Part shown: in pieces, positions 35,880-44,479 of the stretch
How the letters are laid out: every line of letters starts with the position of its first letter
Position numbering within the stretch: position 1 is the stretch's first letter
NCBI GenBank assembly: GCA_000510425.1
Contig: AZKM01000029.1
Location: forward strand, 65,648-129,647
Source: Eubacterium nodatum ATCC 33099
Lineage (GTDB): Bacteria > Bacillota > Clostridia > Peptostreptococcales > Anaerovoracaceae
Direction: 5' to 3'
Length of the DNA: 64,000 nt
The notes under the pieces: generated by a model
What the model was told of the DNA's origin: nothing
What the model saw: the letters and a program-made list of their open reading frames with translations, nothing else
The model's database searches: none
Position numbers and translations under genes: made by a program

Positions 35880-37631
35880 CTACAACATCTTAAAATGCTT
35901 CAACGCATCTAAAATAGCTTCTTCCTTTTCAATTGGACACTGTGGCACTTTTTGATTTCCATTTTTTGATATATTATAGTGTTTCCTAACTTCTAAACCA
36001 TATTTTCTCTTCACTTGTGCAATATAAAGTGTCGATACCTTAAAATCATACTTCTCGAGCACATAATTCTGAATTTGTTCATAAGTAGCTTTACTTTCAG
36101 CACTTGTCAAGTCCATATCATCCATAGTAAGTTCTACACTGATATGATTCTTTGAGTCCAGTTTGGAAAGCAACACGATTGTCTCCACATGCCCGGTCCA
36201 GCTGAACATTTCCACCGGTGTGGCTTCAATAAAGCCATACCCATTTTTAATTAAAAATTTGATATCTCTTGCCATTGTGGCAGGATCGCAGGAAACATAT
36301 ACAATCTTTTCCGGTTTCGCGTCTACTACTGTCTGCAAAAGGTCTTCCCGGCATCCTGCTCTGGGCGGATCCAGTATAACCACATCTGCTGACTTTACTC
36401 GCAAACTTTCATCTTTGAGTTCACCTGCTCTCATTAGTTCAGGAAGCATATCTTCTGATTTTCCATGCACATATCTTGCATTGACAAAACCATTTATAAC
36501 AGCATTACGATTTGCATCTGTTATGGAGCTCTTTGATGATTCTATTCCAAGCACCCTAGTCGTCTCAAATGCCCTCTCCGAAATAATGCCATTATGGGTT
36601 TTGTTTCTTAAATCATTCAAAAGCCACAGCCCTATTGTCCCTGCACCGCAGTAAAGATCCAGTACCGTTTCTCCTCCTTTCAGGTCTGCATATTTTACAA
36701 CAAGGTTGTACAAATTTTCCATCTGCACCGAATTTACCTGAAAAAACGACAATGGGGAAATTTCAAAGTTCATGCCACAGACTGACTCTTTAATAACAGG
36801 TTTACCGGCAATGGTAATATTTTTATCTCCGTAAACAGCATCTTTATCCTTATTTATATTTAAAATCACGCTTTCAAGGGAGTACCCGGTTTCATAAACA
36901 GCAGAATCCATCATCTCAATTAGTTTTGCCCCATTCGGTATCCCATTGCCATTGATTACAAGGATTACCATAACTTCACCGGTTTCAGCAGAAGTCCTTA
37001 CCGTAACTCGTCGCAGCAAGCCTCTTTCCCATTTAGGGTCGTAAGCCGTTATATTGTCAGATTTCATAAAGACTCTTATAGCTTCTGAAACCGCAGTTAC
37101 CGGTTCCTGCTGGAGCATGCACTCAGAACAGTTGACAACTTCTCTGCTTTTTGTTCTATAAAATCCTATTGACGGCTCTCCCAGATTCTCTGATACACCG
37201 CCTTTTCTTGTGATTATTCCCCCTGCCCAAATTGGCATCGTCGCTTTATTCCTATAATGAAACTTAACAGGATTAAAAAGGATTTCATTCACTTTGGGAT
37301 TTTTAATACCTGCAATTCGCACCAGAGCATCTTTAACATGTTTTTCCTTAATTAATGCCTGTGCATTGTAGGTAAGTTTTCCGTAGGGGCATCCTCCACA
37401 TTCCTCTTGAAGTGGACAAAACCCTTTCGTTCTCTGCTCTGAAGGCTTTAGAATCTCCATCAGCTGTCCAAAAGCATACCGCTTTTTTACTTTAGTTAAC
37501 TTTACCGATACAACATCCCCTGCTACTGCTCCTCGCACAAAAACGGCAGGGCCTTCCGGCATTTTTCCAAGACCCTGACCGTCACCGGTCATATCGTCAA
37601 TTTTCAATTTCACAAATTGACCTTTTTCCAT
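35880..37631 (-). CDS. rlmD: 23S rRNA m5U methyltransferase, RlmD/RumA type
   Basis: The start is placed at ATG 37631, six bases after GAGGGAAAGG; a TTG nine codons upstream is weaker. The ~583-residue enzyme has a TRAM domain (about 1-60), an iron-sulfur motif CPLQEECGGCPYG plus a later NCSECML Cys pair, a SAM-binding Rossmann fold (LDLYCGAGTIGLW) and the catalytic loop VSCDPATMARD. It ends in an ~85-residue extension (YEQIQNYVLEKY...VPQCPIEKEEAI) seen in many clostridial relatives. It methylates uracil C5 in 23S rRNA using SAM. It sits immediately beyond the AT-rich island, which may have inserted beside it. Confidence 0.9.
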   Translation of the reverse strand: MEKGQFVKLKIDDMTGDGQGLGKMPEGPAVFVRGAVAGDVVSVKLTKVKKRYAFGQLMEILKPSEQRTKGFCPLQEECGGCPYGKLTYNAQALIKEKHVKDALVRIAGIKNPKVNEILFNPVKFHYRNKATMPIWAGGIITRKGGVSENLGEPSIGFYRTKSREVVNCSECMLQQEPVTAVSEAIRVFMKSDNITAYDPKWERGLLRRVTVRTSAETGEVMVILVINGNGIPNGAKLIEMMDSAVYETGYSLESVILNINKDKDAVYGDKNITIAGKPVIKESVCGMNFEISPLSFFQVNSVQMENLYNLVVKYADLKGGETVLDLYCGAGTIGLWLLNDLRNKTHNGIISERAFETTRVLGIESSKSSITDANRNAVINGFVNARYVHGKSEDMLPELMRAGELKDESLRVKSADVVILDPPRAGCREDLLQTVVDAKPEKIVYVSCDPATMARDIKFLIKNGYGFIEATPVEMFSWTGHVETIVLLSKLDSKNHISVELTMDDMDLTSAESKATYEQIQNYVLEKYDFKVSTLYIAQVKRKYGLEVRKHYNISKNGNQKVPQCPIEKEEAILDALKHFKML

Positions 37632-37813
37632 TTTTACCTTTCCCTCTAATACTGACAAATTAAAATTCCGCTTACTTTTTTCTATAATACCCGCAGGCCA
37701 TGATTATGCTTCCATTTTTATATGGTGCTCGCAACTGATACTCTGCTTCTATTTTTTACACGGTACTCACAGACCGGGATTTTGCTTTCATCTTTCCCTG
37801 CGATACTTGCAGA

Positions 37814-37978
37814 TCAGAATTCAGCGTAAGTAAATTCCGGCTGTGCATTGGCACCGGAGTACAAATTATAAAAATACAGTCCAAGAAGTAACCCTGTAAA
37901 TATACCTGTATAAATCAGATATTCTCTGGATGTGACTATATCTTTAATTTTCTTTATAATAATTGTAAATTGCTTCAT
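37814..37978 (-). CDS. dltX: DltX, small teichoic-acid D-alanylation membrane protein
   Basis: 54 codons that begin 35 bases inside the end of dltD in another frame. The product has a basic N-terminus (MKQFTIIIKKIKDIV), one membrane helix (YLIYTGIFTGLLLGLYFY) and a short extracytosolic tail ending FTYAEF. DltX proteins of other Firmicutes are about 50 residues with one helix and a conserved aromatic-Y-x-EF type C-terminus needed for D-alanine transfer. They usually precede dltA; here the gene is last in the operon. Low length and an unusual site make it easy to miss. Translation is probably coupled to dltD. Confidence 0.75.
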   Translation of the reverse strand: MKQFTIIIKKIKDIVTSREYLIYTGIFTGLLLGLYFYNLYSGANAQPEFTYAEF

Positions 37979-39116
37979 CTATCTTCACCCATCCCGGTGC
38001 TGCCGGATGTGATGCATCCACCAGGAAATTTTTCTTATAATTATATTTTGAAAAATCTTCCACCTTAGCATCGTATTCTGCAGCAATCTCATTGATTTTT
38101 GTGGTAAAAATCTTACGTTTATCTCTAGTCAACCCCGTATAATCATACCACTTTCCATTAACAGCTTGAATGACCAAAAGAGGTTTGATCCCATGAGCAT
38201 TACAAACCTGCAAAAAAGCCTTCAGATCATCATATTCCGGTGATTCCAAATAAGTTTCATTCTTGTGTATTCCCTTTGCTACCTTAAACCTATGTCTGAA
38301 TTTCAAATTCCAGTCCTTTGTTTTAATGTAAAATCTGTTATTGGATTTAAACTTTCCATTGACTTTGGCTTCCTCAAGAACTTTATCCCAATTAAGGGGC
38401 TTAGCGTTTTCAATGTGGCCATTATACTTGTCTAACCTTTTTATTTTTTCGGTTTTTAAAACACCTTTTACCGTTAGTATATCTTTATCCCTTAAATAAC
38501 GCTTTCTGATCTTATATGCAGTTTCCGATAAAATATTTTTGCTTCCGTCAATATTGATTCTGTTAGTCCTTGCAACCCTTCCTTCTATCGAACCGGACTT
38601 TGAAAGAAGTTTTAGCGTTCTGGCTGCCACATACCTTTTAGTGTCCTTTGATATATTAGGGTTTTCCATGAAATTTATATACGCACTTTCTGAAAATCTG
38701 AGCCCAAAATGGTCTTCGCTTACACCGTTTTTGTAAAACCAGCTTGGTGAGAGTATTAAAACCACTTTCTTTGTCTTAATCTTCGGTGCTATGGCTCCCA
38801 GCATAGTCGCATGATTTAATGTCTGGTTATACGGACCTCCCAGAGTCATCAAAGAAATATTCTGATTTCTAAACATATTCATAGGATGATATAATGTCTT
38901 CCTCCCATGTCTGAACTCCGATGAACCGAATACCACCATTGTATCATCATGCAAATTTTGAGCAACTACGCCTGAAGCTAAATCCTTGAAGGGATTATAC
39001 CATGTTCCGAACTCTTTATTGTTCATCTTAAGGTCTCCGCTGAACTTAAGATGGAATAATCCGATAACCAAAATACATATGAGCGCAGAGGTAACAAACG
39101 CTGCAATTTTTTTCAT
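37944..39116 (-). CDS. dltD: DltD, D-alanyl transfer protein
   Basis: 390 residues with one N-terminal membrane anchor (about 5-25) and an extracytosolic SGNH-like catalytic domain: the GSSEFRHG block carries the catalytic Ser (about residue 60), and the DASHPAAPGW block near the C-terminus carries the Asp and His. DltD takes part in the last steps of moving D-alanine onto teichoic acids outside the cell. It follows dltC with 38 bases between, and its end overlaps dltX. A strong AAGGAG site precedes it. Confidence 0.9.
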   Translation of the reverse strand: MKKIAAFVTSALICILVIGLFHLKFSGDLKMNNKEFGTWYNPFKDLASGVVAQNLHDDTMVVFGSSEFRHGRKTLYHPMNMFRNQNISLMTLGGPYNQTLNHATMLGAIAPKIKTKKVVLILSPSWFYKNGVSEDHFGLRFSESAYINFMENPNISKDTKRYVAARTLKLLSKSGSIEGRVARTNRINIDGSKNILSETAYKIRKRYLRDKDILTVKGVLKTEKIKRLDKYNGHIENAKPLNWDKVLEEAKVNGKFKSNNRFYIKTKDWNLKFRHRFKVAKGIHKNETYLESPEYDDLKAFLQVCNAHGIKPLLVIQAVNGKWYDYTGLTRDKRKIFTTKINEIAAEYDAKVEDFSKYNYKKNFLVDASHPAAPGWVKIDEAIYNYYKEN

Positions 39117-39153
39117 TTCAACTCCTTTGTCTCTTTAACGAATATCAATTCAT

Positions 39154-39384
39154 CTACATTCTTGACCGGACAACATTGATAATCTTATTCGGCGTATCCA
39201 TTTCTTCTCTTGTAATTTCTGATGGCGCTATAACCACATCAAAGTTATCTTCTATTGCAATCAGCAGTTCTGTATAATCCAGTGAATCCATCAAGTCTTC
39301 CTCCAACAGGTTAATATCTCTATCTTCCTTTACTACTTCATCTCCACAAATCTCTTCTAAAATATCTAATATCTTTTCTTCCAT
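39154..39384 (-). CDS. dltC: DltC, D-alanyl carrier protein
   Basis: Start at ATG 39384 (MEEKIL), seven bases after AAGGAG; the frame opens seven codons earlier. About 76 residues, acidic and helical, with the phosphopantetheine Ser in the DSLD motif (LMDSLDYTELL). It carries D-alanine activated by DltA and hands it to DltB/DltD. Position between dltB and dltD is the standard order. Confidence 0.93.
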   Translation of the reverse strand: MEEKILDILEEICGDEVVKEDRDINLLEEDLMDSLDYTELLIAIEDNFDVVIAPSEITREEMDTPNKIINVVRSRM

Positions 39385-39426
39385 TTTTTTCTCCTTATAA
39401 ATCAAGTGTTTTCAGTTAATTATTCT

Positions 39427-40596
39427 TTAAATAAGTTTATCAAACAGCTCCGTAAATCTTCCTGAGAAGATAAAGAAGCCGAACATCACAAAGTTAAATG
39501 TCAGAAACCACGACAGACCGATAAACCAGCGTTCTTTCTTATGCTTCTTATAAAACTTGGATTTCTTCTGAAAAATCTCTGTTCCCGCAAGCAGTATGCC
39601 ATGATACACACCGTATAAAATATAATAGACGGTTAATCCGTGCCATATACCCATTACGGTCATATTAACAATAAAGCCCACAGAAGCACCTGTAAGTTTA
39701 TTATTAAAGGTTTTATTTCTCATAAAAGTCATCATAAGTCTTGAGAAAATAAAGTCTCTAAACCAATGTGACAAGGTAATGTGCCAGCGATCCCAAAACT
39801 CTTTAATGTCTTTGCTCAGGAAAGGCTTATCAAAATTATCCGGAGTTTTAATTCCAAATATGTAGCTTGACCCGATTGCCATTAAACTGTAACCTGCAAA
39901 ATCAAAAAACAGATAGAAGCCGTAAGTGTACATGTAAATCAGCCCTGATACAGTATTTGCTTCCTTGCCGAATGTGCTCATTACTCTGTAAAACAATGCT
40001 GCCAAAACTATCTTGTAGAAAGCTCCCAAAACCATTTTAAAAATACCGGTTCCTACTAATTCCAGATATTCGCTCCTCGGCAGTACATTGTTTAAATCCT
40101 CTTCAAATCTACGGCTTCTGTCAATAGGACCTGAAGTTATAGACGGGAAGAAAATCATAAAATATAAATAATCAAGAGGCTCCTGATTCTTTACAATCCC
40201 ATCAAAAATTTCTATTATAATTTGTGTTCCCTTGAAAGTCAGGTAGGATATTCCCAGAAACATGAATATCTTATCAGGATTTCCGCTTAGCCCCAATAAT
40301 TTATTACAAATCAGTGGAAGCAGCGATGCCAGAAGATATAGTCTGTATACTATCTTGTTTCTCCCAAATTTCTGTCTCAATTTTATAAATGAAACTATCA
40401 GAACATAGTCATAAACACAGAATAATGCAAGCCAGCCAAGTGCGATAGGAGCATTTCTGAGTGCCATATAAACAAATACTAATGTCACCAAGAATCCGTA
40501 TACTTTTATCTTCTTTTCCATATAGCCCAGTACAATTGCAGGAATAGCCAAAACCGCAAACCATACGAAAAAGTCAAACTCATCATATAAACTCAT
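39427..40596 (-). CDS. dltB: DltB, MBOAT-family D-alanyl transferase
   Basis: 389 residues with about ten membrane segments and the MBOAT signature: the conserved His lies in the MGIWHGLTVYYILYG block (about residue 315), and the DRWHITLSHWFRDFIF segment is typical of DltB. It moves D-alanine from DltC across the membrane toward teichoic acid. The start follows the dltA stop with no bases between; its ribosome site (GGAGG) is inside dltA. Confidence 0.93.
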   Translation of the reverse strand: MSLYDEFDFFVWFAVLAIPAIVLGYMEKKIKVYGFLVTLVFVYMALRNAPIALGWLALFCVYDYVLIVSFIKLRQKFGRNKIVYRLYLLASLLPLICNKLLGLSGNPDKIFMFLGISYLTFKGTQIIIEIFDGIVKNQEPLDYLYFMIFFPSITSGPIDRSRRFEEDLNNVLPRSEYLELVGTGIFKMVLGAFYKIVLAALFYRVMSTFGKEANTVSGLIYMYTYGFYLFFDFAGYSLMAIGSSYIFGIKTPDNFDKPFLSKDIKEFWDRWHITLSHWFRDFIFSRLMMTFMRNKTFNNKLTGASVGFIVNMTVMGIWHGLTVYYILYGVYHGILLAGTEIFQKKSKFYKKHKKERWFIGLSWFLTFNFVMFGFFIFSGRFTELFDKLI

Positions 40597-42090
40597 CTAC
40601 AGACTTGCCTCCATTTTCTTTCTATCAATCTTTCCATTGTCAGTCATAGGAATTGAATCTACAAATACAAGTTTCTTTGGAACCATATACTCCGGCAATT
40701 TCTCTTTGAGGAAATTTCTAATCATTTTCCTGTCGGCAAAACTTCCTTCAATGCCTTCGCACACAAGAAATGCAGCAATTTGCTGTATCTTTCCGTCTCT
40801 TTTCTTAGGAACTACACAAGCCCCCTTTATCATATCCATTGCCAGTAAATTCTGCTCTATATCACCAAGCTCTATCCTGTAACCATGTAACTTAATCTGC
40901 AAATCCATTCTTCCGGAAATGTAAAGCTGTCCGTCCTTTCCGTAAAATCCCTTATCACCTGTCTTATAAATCCCTTCACCTTTATCATTAATTCCGAAAA
41001 CTGCCTTCGTCTTTTCATCGTCTTCAAAGTAACCCGGGCTTACGGTATCGCCGATTATTACCATTTCGCCGGCTTTCCCCTGCGGAAGTTCATTTCCGTT
41101 TTCATCTATAATGATAATCTTCGTTCCCGGTCTTGTCTTTCCGATTGGAAGTTCCTTCTGCTCAAGCATATCATCGGTAATTAGAACCTCTGTCACCGCA
41201 ACTGTGGACTCCGTAGGTCCATATGTGTTGATCACCGCGGATTTTGGAAATCTTCTCCTCAGCTCCTTCGCAGTGCTGACAGTCAACTTTTCTCCACAGA
41301 AGAAGAAATTCTTGATACATGGAAAATTTCTGTCGTTAAACTCCGGTGCAGTCATTGCAAGGTCTGCAAATGACGGCGTGGACACCCAGCAGCTCACATT
41401 ATTTTCTTTTATATAGTCCAGCATTTCAGTATTATCCTGCTGCAGCTCCTTATCGATACTGCATATTGTTGAGCCGGAAGTTAAGCCGGTGTATATATCC
41501 ATAACAGAAAGGTCAAAGGATAGAGGTGCCTGATTTAAGAAAATTCGTTCCTCCTCTTCAAGATCTCTGCCCAGACTCCGTGACCATTGTGTAAACCCCT
41601 CAAGGTTGTCCATAGTTATCTTAACGCCCTTTGGCAAGCCGGTACTTCCGGATGTGAATATTACATAGAAAAGATCTTTTCCCGAAATCCACTTATCTTT
41701 AGAGATTATCTCTTGATTTTTTATGATTTCTTTAAGTTCATCTATCGGATGTGCATTTTCCAGTTCTAAAGGTTCAGTTGATAAGACTAATGGATTCCCC
41801 ACTTTATCTATAATCTGAAGAACCCGCTCCTCCGGCATGGAACTATCCACAGGACAGTAGGCCCTGCCTGACCTTACCGCTGCTAAAAAACAGATCGGCA
41901 TCCATGGACTTTTATGACCGTACACCATTACGGGCTTTTTATTATCAACTTGAGTTTTGTCAATCCAAGCTGCCAGCTTTCCTGAAGCATCCCAAAGTTC
42001 TCCATATGCGATTTTTCCAAATCGTGAGATGAATGCGGGCTTAGTCGGCATTTCTGCTGCTATATGTTCAATTCTTTCAATAATGTTCAT
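40597..42090 (-). CDS. dltA: DltA, D-alanine--[D-alanyl carrier protein] ligase
   Basis: A 497-residue adenylate-forming enzyme, first gene of the dlt operon. Visible motifs: A3 loop IFTSGSTGLPKGVKIT, A5 NTYGPTEST, A7 YKTGDKG, A8 RMDLQIKLHGYRIELGDIE, and the A10 Lys in DNGKIDRKKME. It activates D-alanine with ATP and loads DltC. D-alanylation lowers the negative charge of the wall and protects against cationic peptides. No regulator gene is adjacent; the promoter must lie in the 450-base gap upstream. Confidence 0.94.
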   Translation of the reverse strand: MNIIERIEHIAAEMPTKPAFISRFGKIAYGELWDASGKLAAWIDKTQVDNKKPVMVYGHKSPWMPICFLAAVRSGRAYCPVDSSMPEERVLQIIDKVGNPLVLSTEPLELENAHPIDELKEIIKNQEIISKDKWISGKDLFYVIFTSGSTGLPKGVKITMDNLEGFTQWSRSLGRDLEEEERIFLNQAPLSFDLSVMDIYTGLTSGSTICSIDKELQQDNTEMLDYIKENNVSCWVSTPSFADLAMTAPEFNDRNFPCIKNFFFCGEKLTVSTAKELRRRFPKSAVINTYGPTESTVAVTEVLITDDMLEQKELPIGKTRPGTKIIIIDENGNELPQGKAGEMVIIGDTVSPGYFEDDEKTKAVFGINDKGEGIYKTGDKGFYGKDGQLYISGRMDLQIKLHGYRIELGDIEQNLLAMDMIKGACVVPKKRDGKIQQIAAFLVCEGIEGSFADRKMIRNFLKEKLPEYMVPKKLVFVDSIPMTDNGKIDRKKMEASL

Positions 42091-42538
42091 AATCTACCCC
42101 TTTTATCTCGCCAATTATAGCACAGCTATTCTTTGCATATCAATAAAACAGGGGATTCTTAAGACTTTTTTAAGATTTATTCACCTCTAAACCGTTGAAA
42201 TTACAAGGATTCATCCATGCCCTCGCCATGCAAACAAAGCCCTTGAAGATAAATATTATCAGCTGCCTTATATATATTACACAGATTGATAAATGCAGAT
42301 TTTTGCAATGGCAGAAGATATCACTTCTGTAAACATAAAAAATATGCACCGGTTTCAAGTGATTAAAATTCTCACAAAACAAACGGTGCATAGTCTGACA
42401 GATATTAAATTATGGAAAAACCGTATCACTCATGTATACTTCATGTCTATATGATGTAAACTGATACACCATACCTTTGCTTTAACCGGATTTTCTATGT
42501 CTGTTTCAGATCCATAGGACAAAATTGATACATGCGAA
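42091..42538. other. Gap upstream of dltA with one inverted repeat
   Basis: No credible gene. TATGCACCG (42343-42351) is matched by CGGTGCATA (42384-42392) around a 32-base loop; this may end the YhgE-like transcript or be an operator. The rest should hold the dlt promoter, but I cannot point to clear -35 and -10 boxes. A 73-codon frame here (42170-42391) lacks coding character. Confidence 0.45.
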
Positions 42539-44479
42539 TTATTTCTTGATTTCATCCATTTTATATATGAAAGTCAGTTTATCATAATTTCCGGAATCCT
42601 CAAAGCTGTTATACTGCTCTGCCGCTTTCTGAAGGGCTTTTGCATTGTTTACAGCTTTTTCTATTCCCTTCGCATCCAGTCTTGCTATTTCTGATTTCAA
42701 TGTGTCTACCATTCTTGAAATCCCTTGATTCAGAGCCTTGGAACCCTCAGCAAGTTTTAACGCTCCCTCTGCAAGTTCCCCTTCCTTACCGAAAAAAACA
42801 ATCGTACCTTTATAGAGCTTCATGGAGCCTGAATTCAACCTTCTTATTCCCTTTACGAGAGTTTTGCTGCCTCCCTGAAGAGCGATGATGCCTGCATTCA
42901 GTTCTTTTGAGCCCTGAACTAATTTGCCGGCTCCCGGAATAAGTTCGGATTTCACAGCTGAACTTGCTGCCTTAGTGCCCGCCGCCAGAGCTTTATTGCC
43001 GGAAGCTAATGAATCGGCACCCTTTACTAATCCGTTTTTATCAATTCCATCTTTTATGGCAGCCACTCCATCCATATATCCGGAGATATTCTTTTGATAA
43101 GTCTTTAATCCTCCGATAAGCTTCTCACTTTCCTTTACAGATTGAGTAATAACTTTCTTTTGAGCCATAAGCTCTGCCCTCTTGTTAACAGCTTCTATAT
43201 AATCCCGGGTACCGGTCTGTCCTGCTGCTTCAAGAGCTTTAACGCTCTTGTCTGCCTGAGCTATTCCATTATCAAGGGTCGGTATTAGATTCTTCTGCTT
43301 AGCACAAGATGCTTCTATGCCCCCTATCATCTGTGCAAGTCCGTTTTTCAGGGCATCATTGTTTTGAGTAAGTTTTGACAGACCCCCATCTAAAGACTTG
43401 ATTCCATCAAAAAGTTTTTCACTTCCGGCTTCCGCCCGGTCAGCTCCCGCTTCCAATGCTTTGAGCCCACTGCCCCTCTTATTTTCTGCATTAGGTGATG
43501 TGCCGAGAAGCCGCTTTAAGCCTGTCAAAAGTCCGCTGTTTCCTTCATAAAGTTTCTGTGAACCCTGCTGAAGTTTCCCTATTCCGGAAGAAAGTCCGGG
43601 TGCCTTTTCATTAAGAGTTTTATTGCCGTCAGCAACCTGTTTCGTTGCCTTTGAAATTTTCCTGCCGGCTTCCGTTAATTTTGAAGCACCCTTTGCCATC
43701 TGCAAATTCCCCTTTGCAAGCTTGGAAGAGCCCTGAAGAAGTTGATCCGTTCCTTTCTCAAGCTGAGATAATTTGTTCTGCAAGCCTTCCATAGTGTTTA
43801 CTTTACTCATATCTATATTTTTAAACAAATCTGTAGAAACCATTGAGTAAACTTCATCAAGCTCAAAATCTTTTACACGGGCTTTTATGTTCACTTCGCC
43901 GGGAAAATCAAGCCCCTTTGATTTCAGTCCTATACTTTCATTCATTCCCGGAAAGGCAAAACCTGCCACCATTTTTTTATCTCCGTCATCAATTACTCTG
44001 CCACTATCAATTTTCACATTTGAGAATTTATCTCCATCCAAAATCATTCCTGTCATTACCATAAATGGAACATAGACATTTCCACTTTTTATATGATTTT
44101 TATATTCGATTCGGATATTCACATCCCCGTCTTTTCCTGCAAGTTTTTTGGCTTCAATAGGCTCTCCGTTTAAAGTATACGAAACCTTCATGGTTACGGG
44201 AATCTGTGCATCTTCAAAACCCTTATAATAAAGTTTATTATCATGGCTCACAATTCTCTTATACTCTGAACCTTTAGAATCCTGCATTATATAGACAGTT
44301 TCCTTATGTTCATCCTTTGACTGACCCGCTTTCTCAGCATTTGTTTTATAATTCTTACCGGTTCCTTTGAAATTTTCAGACTCTGCAAACGATGATGCTA
44401 ACGCAAACAAGCTGACCAGACTTATTATCAACACCAAAACTAAAATTCTTTTTTCTGTAGCTTTGAAATCTGCTTTCAT
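42539..44479 (-). CDS. Secreted YhgE/Pip-like heptad-repeat protein, partner of MMPL transporter
   Basis: 646 residues: an N-terminal membrane or signal helix (about 10-32), a beta-rich domain (about 60-240), then a very long helical region with repeated GxxKLxxGxxxLxxG units (about 245-600, e.g. GSSKLAKGNLQMAKGASKL). The repeats match the X-X-X heptads of YhgE/Pip-type proteins, but the C-terminal membrane block of full YhgE is absent. Its start overlaps the MMPL gene by four bases, so it is very probably an extracytosolic accessory of that transporter. Function unknown; lipid or cell-envelope export is plausible. Confidence 0.75.
   Translation of the reverse strand: MKADFKATEKRILVLVLIISLVSLFALASSFAESENFKGTGKNYKTNAEKAGQSKDEHKETVYIMQDSKGSEYKRIVSHDNKLYYKGFEDAQIPVTMKVSYTLNGEPIEAKKLAGKDGDVNIRIEYKNHIKSGNVYVPFMVMTGMILDGDKFSNVKIDSGRVIDDGDKKMVAGFAFPGMNESIGLKSKGLDFPGEVNIKARVKDFELDEVYSMVSTDLFKNIDMSKVNTMEGLQNKLSQLEKGTDQLLQGSSKLAKGNLQMAKGASKLTEAGRKISKATKQVADGNKTLNEKAPGLSSGIGKLQQGSQKLYEGNSGLLTGLKRLLGTSPNAENKRGSGLKALEAGADRAEAGSEKLFDGIKSLDGGLSKLTQNNDALKNGLAQMIGGIEASCAKQKNLIPTLDNGIAQADKSVKALEAAGQTGTRDYIEAVNKRAELMAQKKVITQSVKESEKLIGGLKTYQKNISGYMDGVAAIKDGIDKNGLVKGADSLASGNKALAAGTKAASSAVKSELIPGAGKLVQGSKELNAGIIALQGGSKTLVKGIRRLNSGSMKLYKGTIVFFGKEGELAEGALKLAEGSKALNQGISRMVDTLKSEIARLDAKGIEKAVNNAKALQKAAEQYNSFEDSGNYDKLTFIYKMDEIKK

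Noticed and set aside
42170-42391. 73-codon minus-strand frame upstream of dltA
   Set aside because: No ribosome site, composition rich in Cys, His and Ile without domain pattern, and it overlaps an inverted repeat; treated as non-coding.
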